From Vulcanimicrobiota bacterium (GTDB taxonomy: Bacteria > Vulcanimicrobiota > Vulcanimicrobiia > Vulcanimicrobiales > Vulcanimicrobiaceae), in assembly GCA_003168375.1 (NCBI GenBank), contig PMSI01000001.1:62001-126000 (forward strand): a stretch of DNA of 64,000 nt, read 5' to 3'. The notes below the pieces were generated by a model that worked only from the letters and a program-made list of their open reading frames with translations, did no database searches and had not been told where the DNA came from. The position numbers and the translations under genes are program-made. Positions within the stretch are counted from its first letter, which is position 1. The number at the start of each line of letters is the position of its first letter. Of this stretch, positions 52,122 to 62,765 are shown piece by piece.

Positions 52122-55100
52122 GTGCAAGGGGATCAGGGTTGGTACCGCGACGCGATCGTCTACCAGACGCACGTCAAAGCCTTCCAGGACTCAAACGGCG
52201 ACGGGATCGGCGACGTCGCGGGGCTGACATCGCGGCTCGACTACCTGGCAGAGCTCGGCGTGACCGCGCTGTGGCTGCTGCCGTTCTTCCCCTCGCCGCT
52301 ACGCGACGATGGCTACGACATCTCGGACTACACCGGGGTCCACCCGTCGTACGGGACCCTCGACGACGTGCGCGAGCTCGTCCGCGCGGCGCACGCGCGC
52401 GGGATCCGGATCATCGCCGAGCTCGTCGTCAACCACACATCCGACCAGCACCCCTGGTTCGTTCGCGCCCGCAACGCGCCGCGCGACTCGCCGGAACGCG
52501 CATTCTACGTCTGGTCCGACGACGATCGCAAGTTCGCCGGGACCCGCATCATCTTCACCGACACGGAGACGTCGAACTGGGCCTGGGACCCGGTGGCCGG
52601 CCAGTACTACTGGCATCGTTTCTTTTCACACCAGCCGGATCTGAACTTCAACAACCACGCCGTCGTCGGCGCGATGACCGACGCGATGCGCTTCTGGTCG
52701 GAGGTCGGGATCGACGGTTTCCGGCTCGACGCCGTGCCGTACCTGTGCGAACGCGAGGGAACGAACAACGAGAACCTCGCCGAGACGCACGGCGTGATCA
52801 AAGTCCTGCGCGCGGTCCTTGAAAAAGAGTTCCCCGACCGCATCTTCTTGGCCGAGGCGAACCAGTGGCCCGAAGACTTGTCGTCCTATTTCGGTGAGGG
52901 CGACGAGTGTCACATGTGCTTTCATTTTCCGCTGATGCCGCGGCTGTTCATGGCCGTCGCCGACGAAGACCGCTATCCCGTTCACGACATCCTGCGCCAG
53001 ACGCCGCCGATCCCCGAGGGCTGCCAATGGGCGGTGTTCCTGCGCAACCACGACGAGCTGACGCTGGAGATGGTCAGCGAGCGCGAGCGCGAGCGCATGA
53101 ACGCGGTGTACGCCATCGAGCCGCGGATGCGCATCAACGTCGGCATCCGGCGCCGCCTCGCGCCCCTGCTGGAGAACGACCGCCGCCGCATCGAGCTGCT
53201 CAACGGCTTGCTGATGTCGATGCCGGGGACGCCCGTGATCTACTACGGCGACGAGATCGGGATGGGCGACAACCTGTTCCTCAAGGACCGGGACGGCGTG
53301 CGCACGCCGATGCAATGGTCGCCCGACCGCAACGGCGGGTTCTCGCCCGCCGAGCACGTGCGCTTGTACGCGCCGCCGGTCACCGATCCGACCTACGGCT
53401 ACCAAGCCGTGAACGTCGAGTCCCAGCTGCGCAACACGAGCTCGCTGCTGCACTGGATGCGCCGCATCATTGCGGTGCGCAAGGCGACCAAAGTGTTCGG
53501 CCGCGGCACGCTGACGCTGCTGTATCCTGCCAACCGGCGCATCCTCACGTACCTGCGCGAGCACGACCAAGAAACCGTGCTCGTGGTCGCCAACCTGTCA
53601 CATACCGCGCAGGCCGTGCAGCTGGACCTCGCACAGTTCGCCGGCCGGACGCCGTTCGAGATGCTCGGCTCGACCGCGTTTCCGCCGATCGCGACCGTAC
53701 CCTACACCGTGACGCTGGCGCCGTACGGCTTCTTCTGGTTTTCGCTGGTGCGCGATCCGCGCGGCGCCGCCGCACCGGCTCGTTCCAGCGCGTTGCCCGA
53801 GCTGCCGACCATCGTCGTGCCGCGGGACGAGATCGCGCTCGACGCCTGGGCGCGAGCGGTGATCGACGCAGATGTCGTTCCCGTCGCGGTCGGAGCGTCG
53901 GAGCACGGGCGCGTGCTCGACGCGTTCGTGGCGGAAGGACTCGACCCGTCGCTGGCGTTCGTCGTGGTCGGCGAGGGGATGAACCGCACGTCGCTCGTGC
54001 TGCGCTTCGCTTGGGACACACCGATCCGCGAGGATGCGCTGGCGCGCGCGCGGAGCGGTCCGCGCGAAGGCTGGATCGTGGACGCCGCCTCCGACGCGAC
54101 AACGGCACCACTGGTGGAGCGCGCGATGCGCGCCGGAACGGAGCTGTACGACGGCGACCGCATCACGTTCGCTTGGGAGGGCGACGCCCGACCGGAGGCC
54201 GGCTCTTCGCAACGGTTCGGGTACGAGTCCGGCGCGCAGCGCTGGATCCTCGACGACTCACGACTGGTGACGCTGCACCGGCGGATGCCGCGCGTGCAGA
54301 ACAGCGCGGTCGCATTCCTGCGGCATCTTCGCGAGCGCGGTTTTGCTCAGGCGCCGCGATTGTTCGGCACGGCGCTGGTCACCGACCGCAGCGGCGAGAC
54401 GTGGGTCGCCGTCACCTCGCAGACCTTCGTCGAGAACCCCACCGACGTCGAAGCGGCGCTGCGCGAGATCCTGCGGACCGGGACGGCCGACGAGCGCCTC
54501 GTTCGCAGCGCCGAAAACGTCGCCGATGCGTTGGCGGAGCTCCACCGCGCATTGGCCGCACCCGGCAGCGATGCGACCTTCGGGACGCACCCCATCACGC
54601 CGGACGACATCGCGGCCTGGCGCACCGCGGCGCACGAGGACCTGGCGGCGGTCGTCGAGGCGCGGGCCGCGAGCATCGCCGCGGTGCGCGCGCGGGTGGC
54701 GACGGCGCTCGACGCCCTGCCAGGGTCGATCGATGCCGCCTCGTCGCGCGCGCACGGCCGACTGACGCTCAGCCGCGTTCTCCTGGTCGACGCGGTACCG
54801 GTATTCGTAGGTTTCGGCGAGGCGGTCGCGCGGCGATCATCGCCGCTCAAAGACGTGGCGTCCTTGGCCCGCTCCTTCGACGCGGTAACGCGCGAGACGA
54901 TCCAGGCGAGCCTGCACGATCCGACCGCCGACCGCGGCATGACGACGGCGACCATGTTGGACCTGACGGCGCGCGCGCGCGAAGCCTTCCTCGCCCGCTA
55001 CGCGGCCGGCGCGAGCGATCTCGCGACGATGCCGCGCGATCCGGCGCAGCGCGACGCGCTGATCCGCTTCTTCCGCGTGCAAGCGGCGCTGCACGACGTT

Positions 55101-55172
55101 CGCGACGCGCTGTCCGGACACCCCAGCGCGCTGGCCGCCGCCTTCGAAGCGCTGCGCGCCGAGTTGCGATGA
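52122..55172 (+). CDS. treS: Trehalose synthase fused to a degenerate maltokinase-like domain
   Basis: The 1016-residue protein begins with a GH13 trehalose synthase (about residues 1-550), which converts maltose and trehalose: catalytic D203 (GFRLDAV), E245 (AEANQWPED) and D311 (NHDE) are in place. The C-terminal 450 residues match the maltokinase fused to TreS in many bacteria, but its catalytic parts are lost: the HGDLHLGQ-like loop is HGRLTLSR (H878, R880) and the DFEGEP metal motif is VGFGEAV. The kinase half should not phosphorylate maltose. GTG start seven bases after the transporter; treZ starts inside its stop. Confidence 0.9.
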   Translation: MQGDQGWYRDAIVYQTHVKAFQDSNGDGIGDVAGLTSRLDYLAELGVTALWLLPFFPSPLRDDGYDISDYTGVHPSYGTLDDVRELVRAAHARGIRIIAELVVNHTSDQHPWFVRARNAPRDSPERAFYVWSDDDRKFAGTRIIFTDTETSNWAWDPVAGQYYWHRFFSHQPDLNFNNHAVVGAMTDAMRFWSEVGIDGFRLDAVPYLCEREGTNNENLAETHGVIKVLRAVLEKEFPDRIFLAEANQWPEDLSSYFGEGDECHMCFHFPLMPRLFMAVADEDRYPVHDILRQTPPIPEGCQWAVFLRNHDELTLEMVSERERERMNAVYAIEPRMRINVGIRRRLAPLLENDRRRIELLNGLLMSMPGTPVIYYGDEIGMGDNLFLKDRDGVRTPMQWSPDRNGGFSPAEHVRLYAPPVTDPTYGYQAVNVESQLRNTSSLLHWMRRIIAVRKATKVFGRGTLTLLYPANRRILTYLREHDQETVLVVANLSHTAQAVQLDLAQFAGRTPFEMLGSTAFPPIATVPYTVTLAPYGFFWFSLVRDPRGAAAPARSSALPELPTIVVPRDEIALDAWARAVIDADVVPVAVGASEHGRVLDAFVAEGLDPSLAFVVVGEGMNRTSLVLRFAWDTPIREDALARARSGPREGWIVDAASDATTAPLVERAMRAGTELYDGDRITFAWEGDARPEAGSSQRFGYESGAQRWILDDSRLVTLHRRMPRVQNSAVAFLRHLRERGFAQAPRLFGTALVTDRSGETWVAVTSQTFVENPTDVEAALREILRTGTADERLVRSAENVADALAELHRALAAPGSDATFGTHPITPDDIAAWRTAAHEDLAAVVEARAASIAAVRARVATALDALPGSIDAASSRAHGRLTLSRVLLVDAVPVFVGFGEAVARRSSPLKDVASLARSFDAVTRETIQASLHDPTADRGMTTATMLDLTARAREAFLARYAAGASDLATMPRDPAQRDALIRFFRVQAALHDVRDALSGHPSALAAAFEALRAELR

Positions 55173-56971
55173 AGAGCGCGCGCCACGCGCACCAGATGCC
55201 GTTCGGTGCGGAGCTGCGCGACGACGGGGTGGCGTTCCGCTTGTGGGCACCCTCGCGCGAGCGCGCCGCCGTGGTCGTCGACGGGGTCGAGCACGCGCTC
55301 GAGCCGCGCCCCGGCGGCTGGTTCGAGCGGATGGTCGGCGATGCGCGCGCCGGCGCACGGTACAGCTTCGCGTTTGGGGATGCCGACGTTCGCGTCCCCG
55401 ATCCGGCCTCACGCTTCCAGCCGGGCGGCGTCCATGCGCCGAGCATGGTGATCGATCCGCGCGCCTACGCGTGGCGCGAAACCGGCTGGCCCGGGCGACC
55501 GTGGCACGAGACGGTGGTGTACGAGCTGCACGTCGGCACGTTTACGCTCGGCGGAACCTACGCGAGCGCCGCCGAGCGGCTCGACAATCTGGCCCGCCTC
55601 GGCGCAACGGCGATCGAACTGATGCCGCTCGCGCAGCCGGCCGGATCGCGCAACTGGGGCTACGACGGCGTCTTGCCGTTCGCGCCGCAGTGCGCCTACG
55701 GAACGCCCGACGAGCTGAAGGCGTTCGTCGACGCGGCCCACGCGCGCGGGCTGTGCGTGCTCCTGGACGTCGTGTACAACCACTTCGGCCCCGAGGGGAA
55801 CTACCTGCACCAGTTCGCCGGCGCGTTCTTCACCGAGCGGCACCACACGCCGTGGGGTGCCGCGATCAACGTCGACGGCGAACGCTCCGAGACCGTGCGC
55901 GAGCTCTTCGTGCAAAACGCGCTGTACTGGCTGCGAGAGTACCGCTTCGACGGGCTGCGGCTCGACGCGGTGCACGAGATCCGCGACGACTCCTCGCGAC
56001 CGTTTCTGGCCGAGCTCGCCGCGCGCGTTCGCGCCGGTGTCGAACCCGACCGGCACGTGCACCTCACACTCGAGAACGACGCGAACCAGACCCGGCTCCT
56101 GGCCAGTTACGACGCGCAATGGAACGACGACGCGCATCACGCGTTCCACGTGCTGACGACCTCCGAGACCGACGGCTACTACCGCGATTTCGCACGCGAG
56201 CCGGCGCGTCTGCTCGGGCGCGCGCTCGCCGAGGGCTTCGCGTATCAGGGCGAAGCCTCGGAGCATCGCGGCGGCGCGCCGCGCGGCGAGCCGAGCCCCT
56301 CGCTGCCGGCGACCGCGTTCGTCGATTTCCTGCAGAACCACGATCAGATCGGGAATCGCGCGCTCGGCGAGCGCCTCTCGGCGCTGGCGCCGGAGCCCGC
56401 GGTGCGCGCAGCGACCGCGGTGCTGTTGCTCGCGCCCGCGATCCCGCTGCTGTTCATGGGCGAAGAGTGGGCGGCCTCGACGCCGTTCTTGTTCTTCTCC
56501 GACTTCGGCGCGGAGCTGGGGCGAGCCGTTACCGAGGGCCGACGACGCGAATTCGCCGCCTGGCCGGCGTTCAGGGAGGCCGCGCTGCAGCAGCGCATCC
56601 CCGACCCGCAGGATCCGGCGACGATGCTCGCATCGACGCTGCGCTGGGACGAACGCGCCGGCCCGCGGCACGCAGCGATGCTGAAGCTGCACGAGGAACT
56701 GCTCGCGCTCCGCGCCGGCCTGATCGTTCCGCGGCTCGCGCGCGGCGCGCACGGTGAGGGCTATCAGCTGCTCGCGCCGGCGGCGCTACGGGTGAAGTGG
56801 CGCTTCGGCGACGACGCGCGGCTCGGGCTGGTCGCGAACCTCGGATCCGAGCCGGCGACGGTCTCGTACGCAATCGCCGGCGTGCGAATCTTCACGCTCG
56901 GCGACGTACCGGCGCGCGCCGACGAAGCGACGCTCGCGCCGTGGAGCGTCGGATGGTTCCTCGAGTCGTGA
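55169..56971 (+). CDS. treZ: Malto-oligosyltrehalose trehalohydrolase
   Basis: This 600-residue GH13 enzyme releases trehalose from maltooligosyl-trehalose. It has an N-terminal beta domain (AFRLWAPSRERAAVVVDG), and the catalytic barrel with VYELHVGTFTLGGTYA, DVVYNHFGPEGNYL, FDGLRLDAVHEIRDDS (nucleophile), LTLENDANQTRLL (acid/base glutamate) and FLQNHDQIGNRALGER. These blocks separate TreZ from branching enzyme. ATG at 55169 overlaps the TreS stop. It works with TreY, encoded next. Confidence 0.95.
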   Translation: MKSARHAHQMPFGAELRDDGVAFRLWAPSRERAAVVVDGVEHALEPRPGGWFERMVGDARAGARYSFAFGDADVRVPDPASRFQPGGVHAPSMVIDPRAYAWRETGWPGRPWHETVVYELHVGTFTLGGTYASAAERLDNLARLGATAIELMPLAQPAGSRNWGYDGVLPFAPQCAYGTPDELKAFVDAAHARGLCVLLDVVYNHFGPEGNYLHQFAGAFFTERHHTPWGAAINVDGERSETVRELFVQNALYWLREYRFDGLRLDAVHEIRDDSSRPFLAELAARVRAGVEPDRHVHLTLENDANQTRLLASYDAQWNDDAHHAFHVLTTSETDGYYRDFAREPARLLGRALAEGFAYQGEASEHRGGAPRGEPSPSLPATAFVDFLQNHDQIGNRALGERLSALAPEPAVRAATAVLLLAPAIPLLFMGEEWAASTPFLFFSDFGAELGRAVTEGRRREFAAWPAFREAALQQRIPDPQDPATMLASTLRWDERAGPRHAAMLKLHEELLALRAGLIVPRLARGAHGEGYQLLAPAALRVKWRFGDDARLGLVANLGSEPATVSYAIAGVRIFTLGDVPARADEATLAPWSVGWFLES

Positions 56972-59709
56972 CCCCCCGCACGACGTACCGGCTCCAGTTC
57001 CACGCCGGCTTCACGTTCAACGACGCGACCGCGCTGATACCGTATCTGTCCGCGCTCGGGATCACCCACGTCTATGCCTCGCCGTACCTGAAAGCGCGTG
57101 CCGGCTCGACGCACGGCTACGACATCGTCGACCACAGCGCGCTGAACCCCGAGATCGGCACGCCGGCCGACTACCGCTGCTTCGTCGATACGCTGCGCGC
57201 GCACGGGATGGGGCATATCCTGGACTTCGTCCCCAACCACATGGGCGCCGGCGGCGACGACAACGCCTGGTGGCTCGATCTGCTGACCTGGGGCCAGGAG
57301 TCGCACTACGCCGATTACTTCGATGTCGACTGGCGACCGCTGCGCGCCGAGCTGCACGGGAAGATACTGCTGCCGTTCCTCGGGCGGCAGTACGGCGAGG
57401 TGCTCGACGCGGGCGAGCTGCGCTGGGAGTACGCCGACGGCGGTTTCGCGCTGCGCTACCACGAGCACCGCCTCCCGCTGACGCCGCCGTCGTACGCGCT
57501 CATGCTCGACGACGCCGAGCCGGCGTCGCTGGCCTCGTTCGGGCCGCTGTTCGGCGCGCTCGACACGATGCCGCGCCACACCGTACGCCGCGACGCCGCA
57601 GTGTCGCTGCGGCGCCTTCTCGCCGAAACCGAAGCGGCAAACGCGCGCGCGCATGTCGAACGACTCGACGCGACCCGCACGACCACGGACGGAAAGGCGC
57701 TGATCGAGCGCGTGGTCGACGTGCAGCGGTGGCGTCTCGCCTCCTGGAAGGTCGCCGCCGAGGAGATCAACTACCGCCGGTTCTTCGATATCAACGCGCT
57801 GGCCGCGATGCGGATGGAGAACGTCAACTGCTTCGGCGACGCGCACCGGCTCGTCTTCGAGCTCCTCGCCCGCGGCGACCTCGACGGTCTCCGGCTCGAC
57901 CACGTCGACGGACTGTTCGACCCGATCGGCTACTGCGATCTGCTGCGCTTCCGCGCCGAGGTCCTCGGACAGCCGATGTACCTGGTCGTCGAGAAGATCC
58001 TCGCGCCAAACCAGGAGCTGCTTTCGCGCTGGCACGTCGACGGCACGACCGGCTACGAGTTCATGAACGCCGTCACCGGGCTCGCCGTCGCCGCGCACAA
58101 CGAGCGCGCCTTCGACCGCGCGTACCACCATTTCACGCACCAGACGACACCGTTCCACGTCGTCGCCTACGTGGCGAAGAGATTCGTCCTGGAGACCGCC
58201 CTCTCCGCGGAGCTCAACGTCCTGGCGCTGCGGCTCGACCGCATCGCGCAGCGCGATCCGCGGACGCGTGACTTCACGCTCGGCGCATTGCGGCGCGCCC
58301 TGGTCGAGACGATCGCCTTCTTTCCGATCTACCGCACGTACGTCACCGGCGCGGTGGTCGGGGCCGCTGACCGCCTGTTCATCGAGCGAGCGATCGCGGC
58401 GGCGCGCGCGCACGATGCTTCGAACGAAGGCTCGATCTACGCGTTCCTGCGCCGTGTCCTGCTGACCGAGCACACGGACGACGCGGTGCGCCAGCGCTAC
58501 GTCGAGTTCGCCATGCGTTTCCAGCAGCTGACGGCGCCGGTAACGGCCAAAGGAGTGGAGGACACCGCGTTCTACCGTTCGGTGCGTCTCGCGGCGCTCA
58601 ACGAGGTCGGCGGCGATCCGGCGCGGTTCGGGACCTCGGTCGAGGAGTTCCACCGCCAGAACGCGCGCCGCGCCGCACATCATCCGCACGCCCTGCTGGC
58701 GACCGCGACCCACGACATGAAGCGCGGCGAGGACGTGCGCGCGCGGCTTGCCGCGATCTCCGAAGTGCCCGATCTCTGGCGCCGCGCGCTGGCGCGTTGG
58801 TCGCGGCTCAACCGCAAGCACCGCGGCGTCGTCACCCCACTGGCGGAGTACGTCGTCTACCAGACGATCCTCGGCGCCTGGCCCGTCGAGCTGCTCTCGG
58901 CCGAGCTCGACGTCGCGGCGCTCGACGGCTTCACCGATCGCATCGCCGCGTACGCGCGCAAGGCGGCGCGCGAGGCCAAGCTGCGAACGAGCTGGACGAA
59001 TCCCGACGCCGAGTACGAAACGGCGCTCGACGAGTTCGTCCGCGCGATCCTCGATCCGCGCCGCTCGTCCGCGTTCCTCGAGAGCCTGCGCACCGGCGCG
59101 CGCAGCCTCGCCGCAACCGGTATGACGAACGGCCTCGCCCAGGTCGTGCTGAAGGCGACCGCGCCCGGCGTCCCCGACACGTACCAAGGGACGGAGCTCT
59201 GGGACCTGAGCCTGGTCGATCCCGACAACCGCCGGCCGGTCGACTTCGCCGCGCGCGCGACCGCGCTGCGCGCGCTCGACGACGCGCTCGCCGCGGGGAC
59301 ACCGCGCGCGGCGCTCGCGCGCGATCTCCTCGCGGCGTGGCCCGACGGCCGCATCAAGCTCTACGTCCTCGCCACGCTGCTGCGCCGCCGCGCGATCGAC
59401 GCGTGGCCGGCCGACGCGTACGCTCCGCTGGTCGCGAGCGGCCGGCACGCCGCGCACGTCGTCGCGTTCCGCCGCGGCTCGGCGCTGGTCGTCGTGCCCC
59501 GCCTACCGCGTACGCTCTCGGTCGAACGACCGCCGCTCGCGGACGTCTGGGACGACACGACGCTGCTGCTCGACGGCGACGCGGCGACGGCGTATCGCGA
59601 CATCCTCACCGATCGCATCGTGTCCGTCGGCGTGCACGCCGGACGGCAAACGCTCGCGCTCTCCGGCGTCCTCACGGTTCTCCCGGTCGCCGTGCTCGAA
59701 CCGGTCTAA
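56953..59709 (+). CDS. treY: Malto-oligosyltrehalose synthase
   Basis: The 918-residue GH13 enzyme turns the reducing end of a maltodextrin into a trehalose unit, which TreZ then cleaves off. Visible blocks are RTTYRLQFHAGFTFNDATALIPYLSALGITHVYASPYLKARAGSTHGYDIVDH at the start, VPNHMG, FFDINALAAMRMEN, GLRLDHVDGLFDP (nucleophile) and LVVEKILAPNQELL (acid/base). I prefer the ATG at 56953, which has GGAG six bases upstream, though a GTG at 56968 overlaps the treZ stop as GTGA. It is the last gene of the transporter-treS-treZ-treY operon and is convergent with a SHOCT gene, the stops overlapping. Confidence 0.94.
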   Translation: MVPRVVTPRTTYRLQFHAGFTFNDATALIPYLSALGITHVYASPYLKARAGSTHGYDIVDHSALNPEIGTPADYRCFVDTLRAHGMGHILDFVPNHMGAGGDDNAWWLDLLTWGQESHYADYFDVDWRPLRAELHGKILLPFLGRQYGEVLDAGELRWEYADGGFALRYHEHRLPLTPPSYALMLDDAEPASLASFGPLFGALDTMPRHTVRRDAAVSLRRLLAETEAANARAHVERLDATRTTTDGKALIERVVDVQRWRLASWKVAAEEINYRRFFDINALAAMRMENVNCFGDAHRLVFELLARGDLDGLRLDHVDGLFDPIGYCDLLRFRAEVLGQPMYLVVEKILAPNQELLSRWHVDGTTGYEFMNAVTGLAVAAHNERAFDRAYHHFTHQTTPFHVVAYVAKRFVLETALSAELNVLALRLDRIAQRDPRTRDFTLGALRRALVETIAFFPIYRTYVTGAVVGAADRLFIERAIAAARAHDASNEGSIYAFLRRVLLTEHTDDAVRQRYVEFAMRFQQLTAPVTAKGVEDTAFYRSVRLAALNEVGGDPARFGTSVEEFHRQNARRAAHHPHALLATATHDMKRGEDVRARLAAISEVPDLWRRALARWSRLNRKHRGVVTPLAEYVVYQTILGAWPVELLSAELDVAALDGFTDRIAAYARKAAREAKLRTSWTNPDAEYETALDEFVRAILDPRRSSAFLESLRTGARSLAATGMTNGLAQVVLKATAPGVPDTYQGTELWDLSLVDPDNRRPVDFAARATALRALDDALAAGTPRAALARDLLAAWPDGRIKLYVLATLLRRRAIDAWPADAYAPLVASGRHAAHVVAFRRGSALVVVPRLPRTLSVERPPLADVWDDTTLLLDGDAATAYRDILTDRIVSVGVHAGRQTLALSGVLTVLPVAVLEPV

Positions 59710-60395
59710 GCTTCGCCGAGCAGCTTCCGTTTCAGCGACTCGAACTCGTCGGAGGCGAGCGCACCGCTCGCGCGCATCCGCTCGAGGTCGCTGAGCATCT
59801 GAACCGTTGAGGCGGGGTCGGCCGGTGCGGCGGGCCGAGCGGCGGCCGCGCCGTCGTCGCTCGACGTGAAGATCCGGCTGCCGTCGGGGTTGAGCCCCGC
59901 AGTCGCGGCCGACGCTGCGGCCGGATGCACGACCGCGACCTGCGTCTCGACGTCCAACGGTCCGTCCGCCGACGCGACGTCACCGGCGATCACGACGTGC
60001 GTCTTGCGCTGCGGATCGATGCAGACGTCGATCGAGTCGCCGTTGACCGGCGGCGCGAAGGTCAAGACCCGGAGCGTGGTCTCGTACGGATCGCCGCTCC
60101 CGTCGATACGGACGCGCAGCACCCACTGCGGCACGCGGTTGACGTAGGCTCCCGTGGTCTTCGCCCCGAGCACGGTCGCGCGGCCGCGCACGCCGTCGCG
60201 GAGCACGCGTTCGTCGTCCTTGCGCGTTCCGAGCGCGCGCACGCAGACGATCACGAACACCGTGTCCATCGCCAGCCAGATGATCCCGATCGGACCCGGG
60301 CTGACCACCGTGTACACGACCGCCGCCAGCATCATGCCGGCTCCGAGCACGATCGGAAGCACGTAGACCCACTGCGGCATCGTCGAGTAGCGCAT
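59706..60395 (-). CDS. Membrane protein with C-terminal SHOCT domain, paralogue 1
   Basis: This 229-residue protein has two N-terminal membrane segments (MPQWVYVLPIVLGAGMMLAAVVY and the next), a beta-rich DUF3592-like region (RATVLGAKTTGAYVNRVPQWVLRVRIDG), a low-complexity linker, and a C-terminal SHOCT helix pair (VQMLSDLERMRASGALASDEFESLKRKLLG). SHOCT is a short domain often found at protein ends, thought to mediate oligomer formation. It shares its whole architecture with the gene 14 bases upstream. Function unknown. Confidence 0.8.
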   Translation of the reverse strand: MRYSTMPQWVYVLPIVLGAGMMLAAVVYTVVSPGPIGIIWLAMDTVFVIVCVRALGTRKDDERVLRDGVRGRATVLGAKTTGAYVNRVPQWVLRVRIDGSGDPYETTLRVLTFAPPVNGDSIDVCIDPQRKTHVVIAGDVASADGPLDVETQVAVVHPAAASAATAGLNPDGSRIFTSSDDGAAAARPAAPADPASTVQMLSDLERMRASGALASDEFESLKRKLLGEA

Positions 60396-60409
60396 CGCCG
60401 TCCCGATCG

Positions 60410-61180
60410 CTATTCGCCGCCGAGCAGCTTGCGTTTGAGAGCGTCGAAGTCAGCATCGCCGATCGTACCGCTCGCGTGCATGCGGTCGAGATCGGCGAGC
60501 AACCGCACCGTCTCGGCGGCGTTCGTGGGCGCTCTGTCATCCTGAGCTTGTCGAAGGGCGCCGGCGCCGACCGTCGTCATCGTGATGGTTCGGCTCCCAT
60601 CGGGGTTGACGGTCGAGGTCGTTCCGCTCTGACCGGCTTGCTGCAGCGCAGCGGCGACCGCGGCGGCGAGTTCCGGCGAACCGATCCGGGCGAGGTCGTC
60701 CATCACGCCGCCGGTGAACCCCGCCGCGTTCACGGTCGGCAGCGCGGCGCCGTCGTCGGCGAGGACGACATGCTGGCGGTGGACCGGGTCGATGCGCACG
60801 GTGAACGTCGCCCCGTTCCCGGGCGGGCTGTACGTGCAGAGCTTCATCGTCGCCTCATACGAGGCGCCGGCGCCGTCGATGCGCAGCCGCAGCTTCCACT
60901 GCGGCACGTTGTTGACGATCAGGCTGGTCGTTTGCGCCGAGAGCAGCGTCGCCGTCGCCGGCGTTCCCTCGCGGCGGATGCGCTCGTCATCACGCCGCCC
61001 GCGCAGCGCGCGGATCGAAAAGAACACGAAGCCGGCGCCCATGACCAGCCAGATCGCGCCGACGATCCACCCCGTCGGCTGCGGAACGAACAGGATGAAC
61101 GCCCCGGCCCCGCCCATGAAGCCGATGCCCATCACGATGAGCATGACGTAGACCCAGCCCGGGGTCGTCGCATACCGCAT
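60410..61180 (-). CDS. Membrane protein with C-terminal SHOCT domain, paralogue 2
   Basis: This 256-residue protein is a tandem paralogue of the next gene: it begins MRYATTPGWVYVMLIVMG against MRYSTMPQWVYVLPIVLG, has the same two membrane segments, the same beta-rich region (TATLLSAQTTSLIVNNVPQWKLRLRIDG), and the same SHOCT end (RLLADLDRMHASGTIGDADFDALKRKLLG). The linker is longer and contains a dispersed-repeat copy read as LRQAQDD. ATG at 61180 is preferred over upstream in-frame starts. Confidence 0.8.
   Translation of the reverse strand: MRYATTPGWVYVMLIVMGIGFMGGAGAFILFVPQPTGWIVGAIWLVMGAGFVFFSIRALRGRRDDERIRREGTPATATLLSAQTTSLIVNNVPQWKLRLRIDGAGASYEATMKLCTYSPPGNGATFTVRIDPVHRQHVVLADDGAALPTVNAAGFTGGVMDDLARIGSPELAAAVAAALQQAGQSGTTSTVNPDGSRTITMTTVGAGALRQAQDDRAPTNAAETVRLLADLDRMHASGTIGDADFDALKRKLLGGE
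60536..60560 (-). repeat. Dispersed LRQAQ repeat, copy in SHOCT protein linker
   Basis: Minus-strand copy of CCTTCGACAAGCTCAGGA, read as LRQAQDD in the unstructured linker of the SHOCT paralogue. Confidence 0.85.
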
Positions 61181-61310
61181 AGGAAGCAAGCTTCCCGGCC
61201 TGCGCCGGGGGCTCCCGCGACCCGGCGCGAAGAGCGGCCAGAAACGCATTTGCACGCGCGCGGGTCTTGCAAGATGGCCCTTTCCACCGTCAGGAGTTCA
61301 ATAACACCCC

Positions 61311-62762
<1,452 letters not shown>

Positions 62763-62765
62763 CGG

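Noticed and set aside
56764-59457. 897-residue frame antisense to treY
   Set aside because: TreY and TreZ motifs fill the plus strand; the antisense frame has no recognisable domain.
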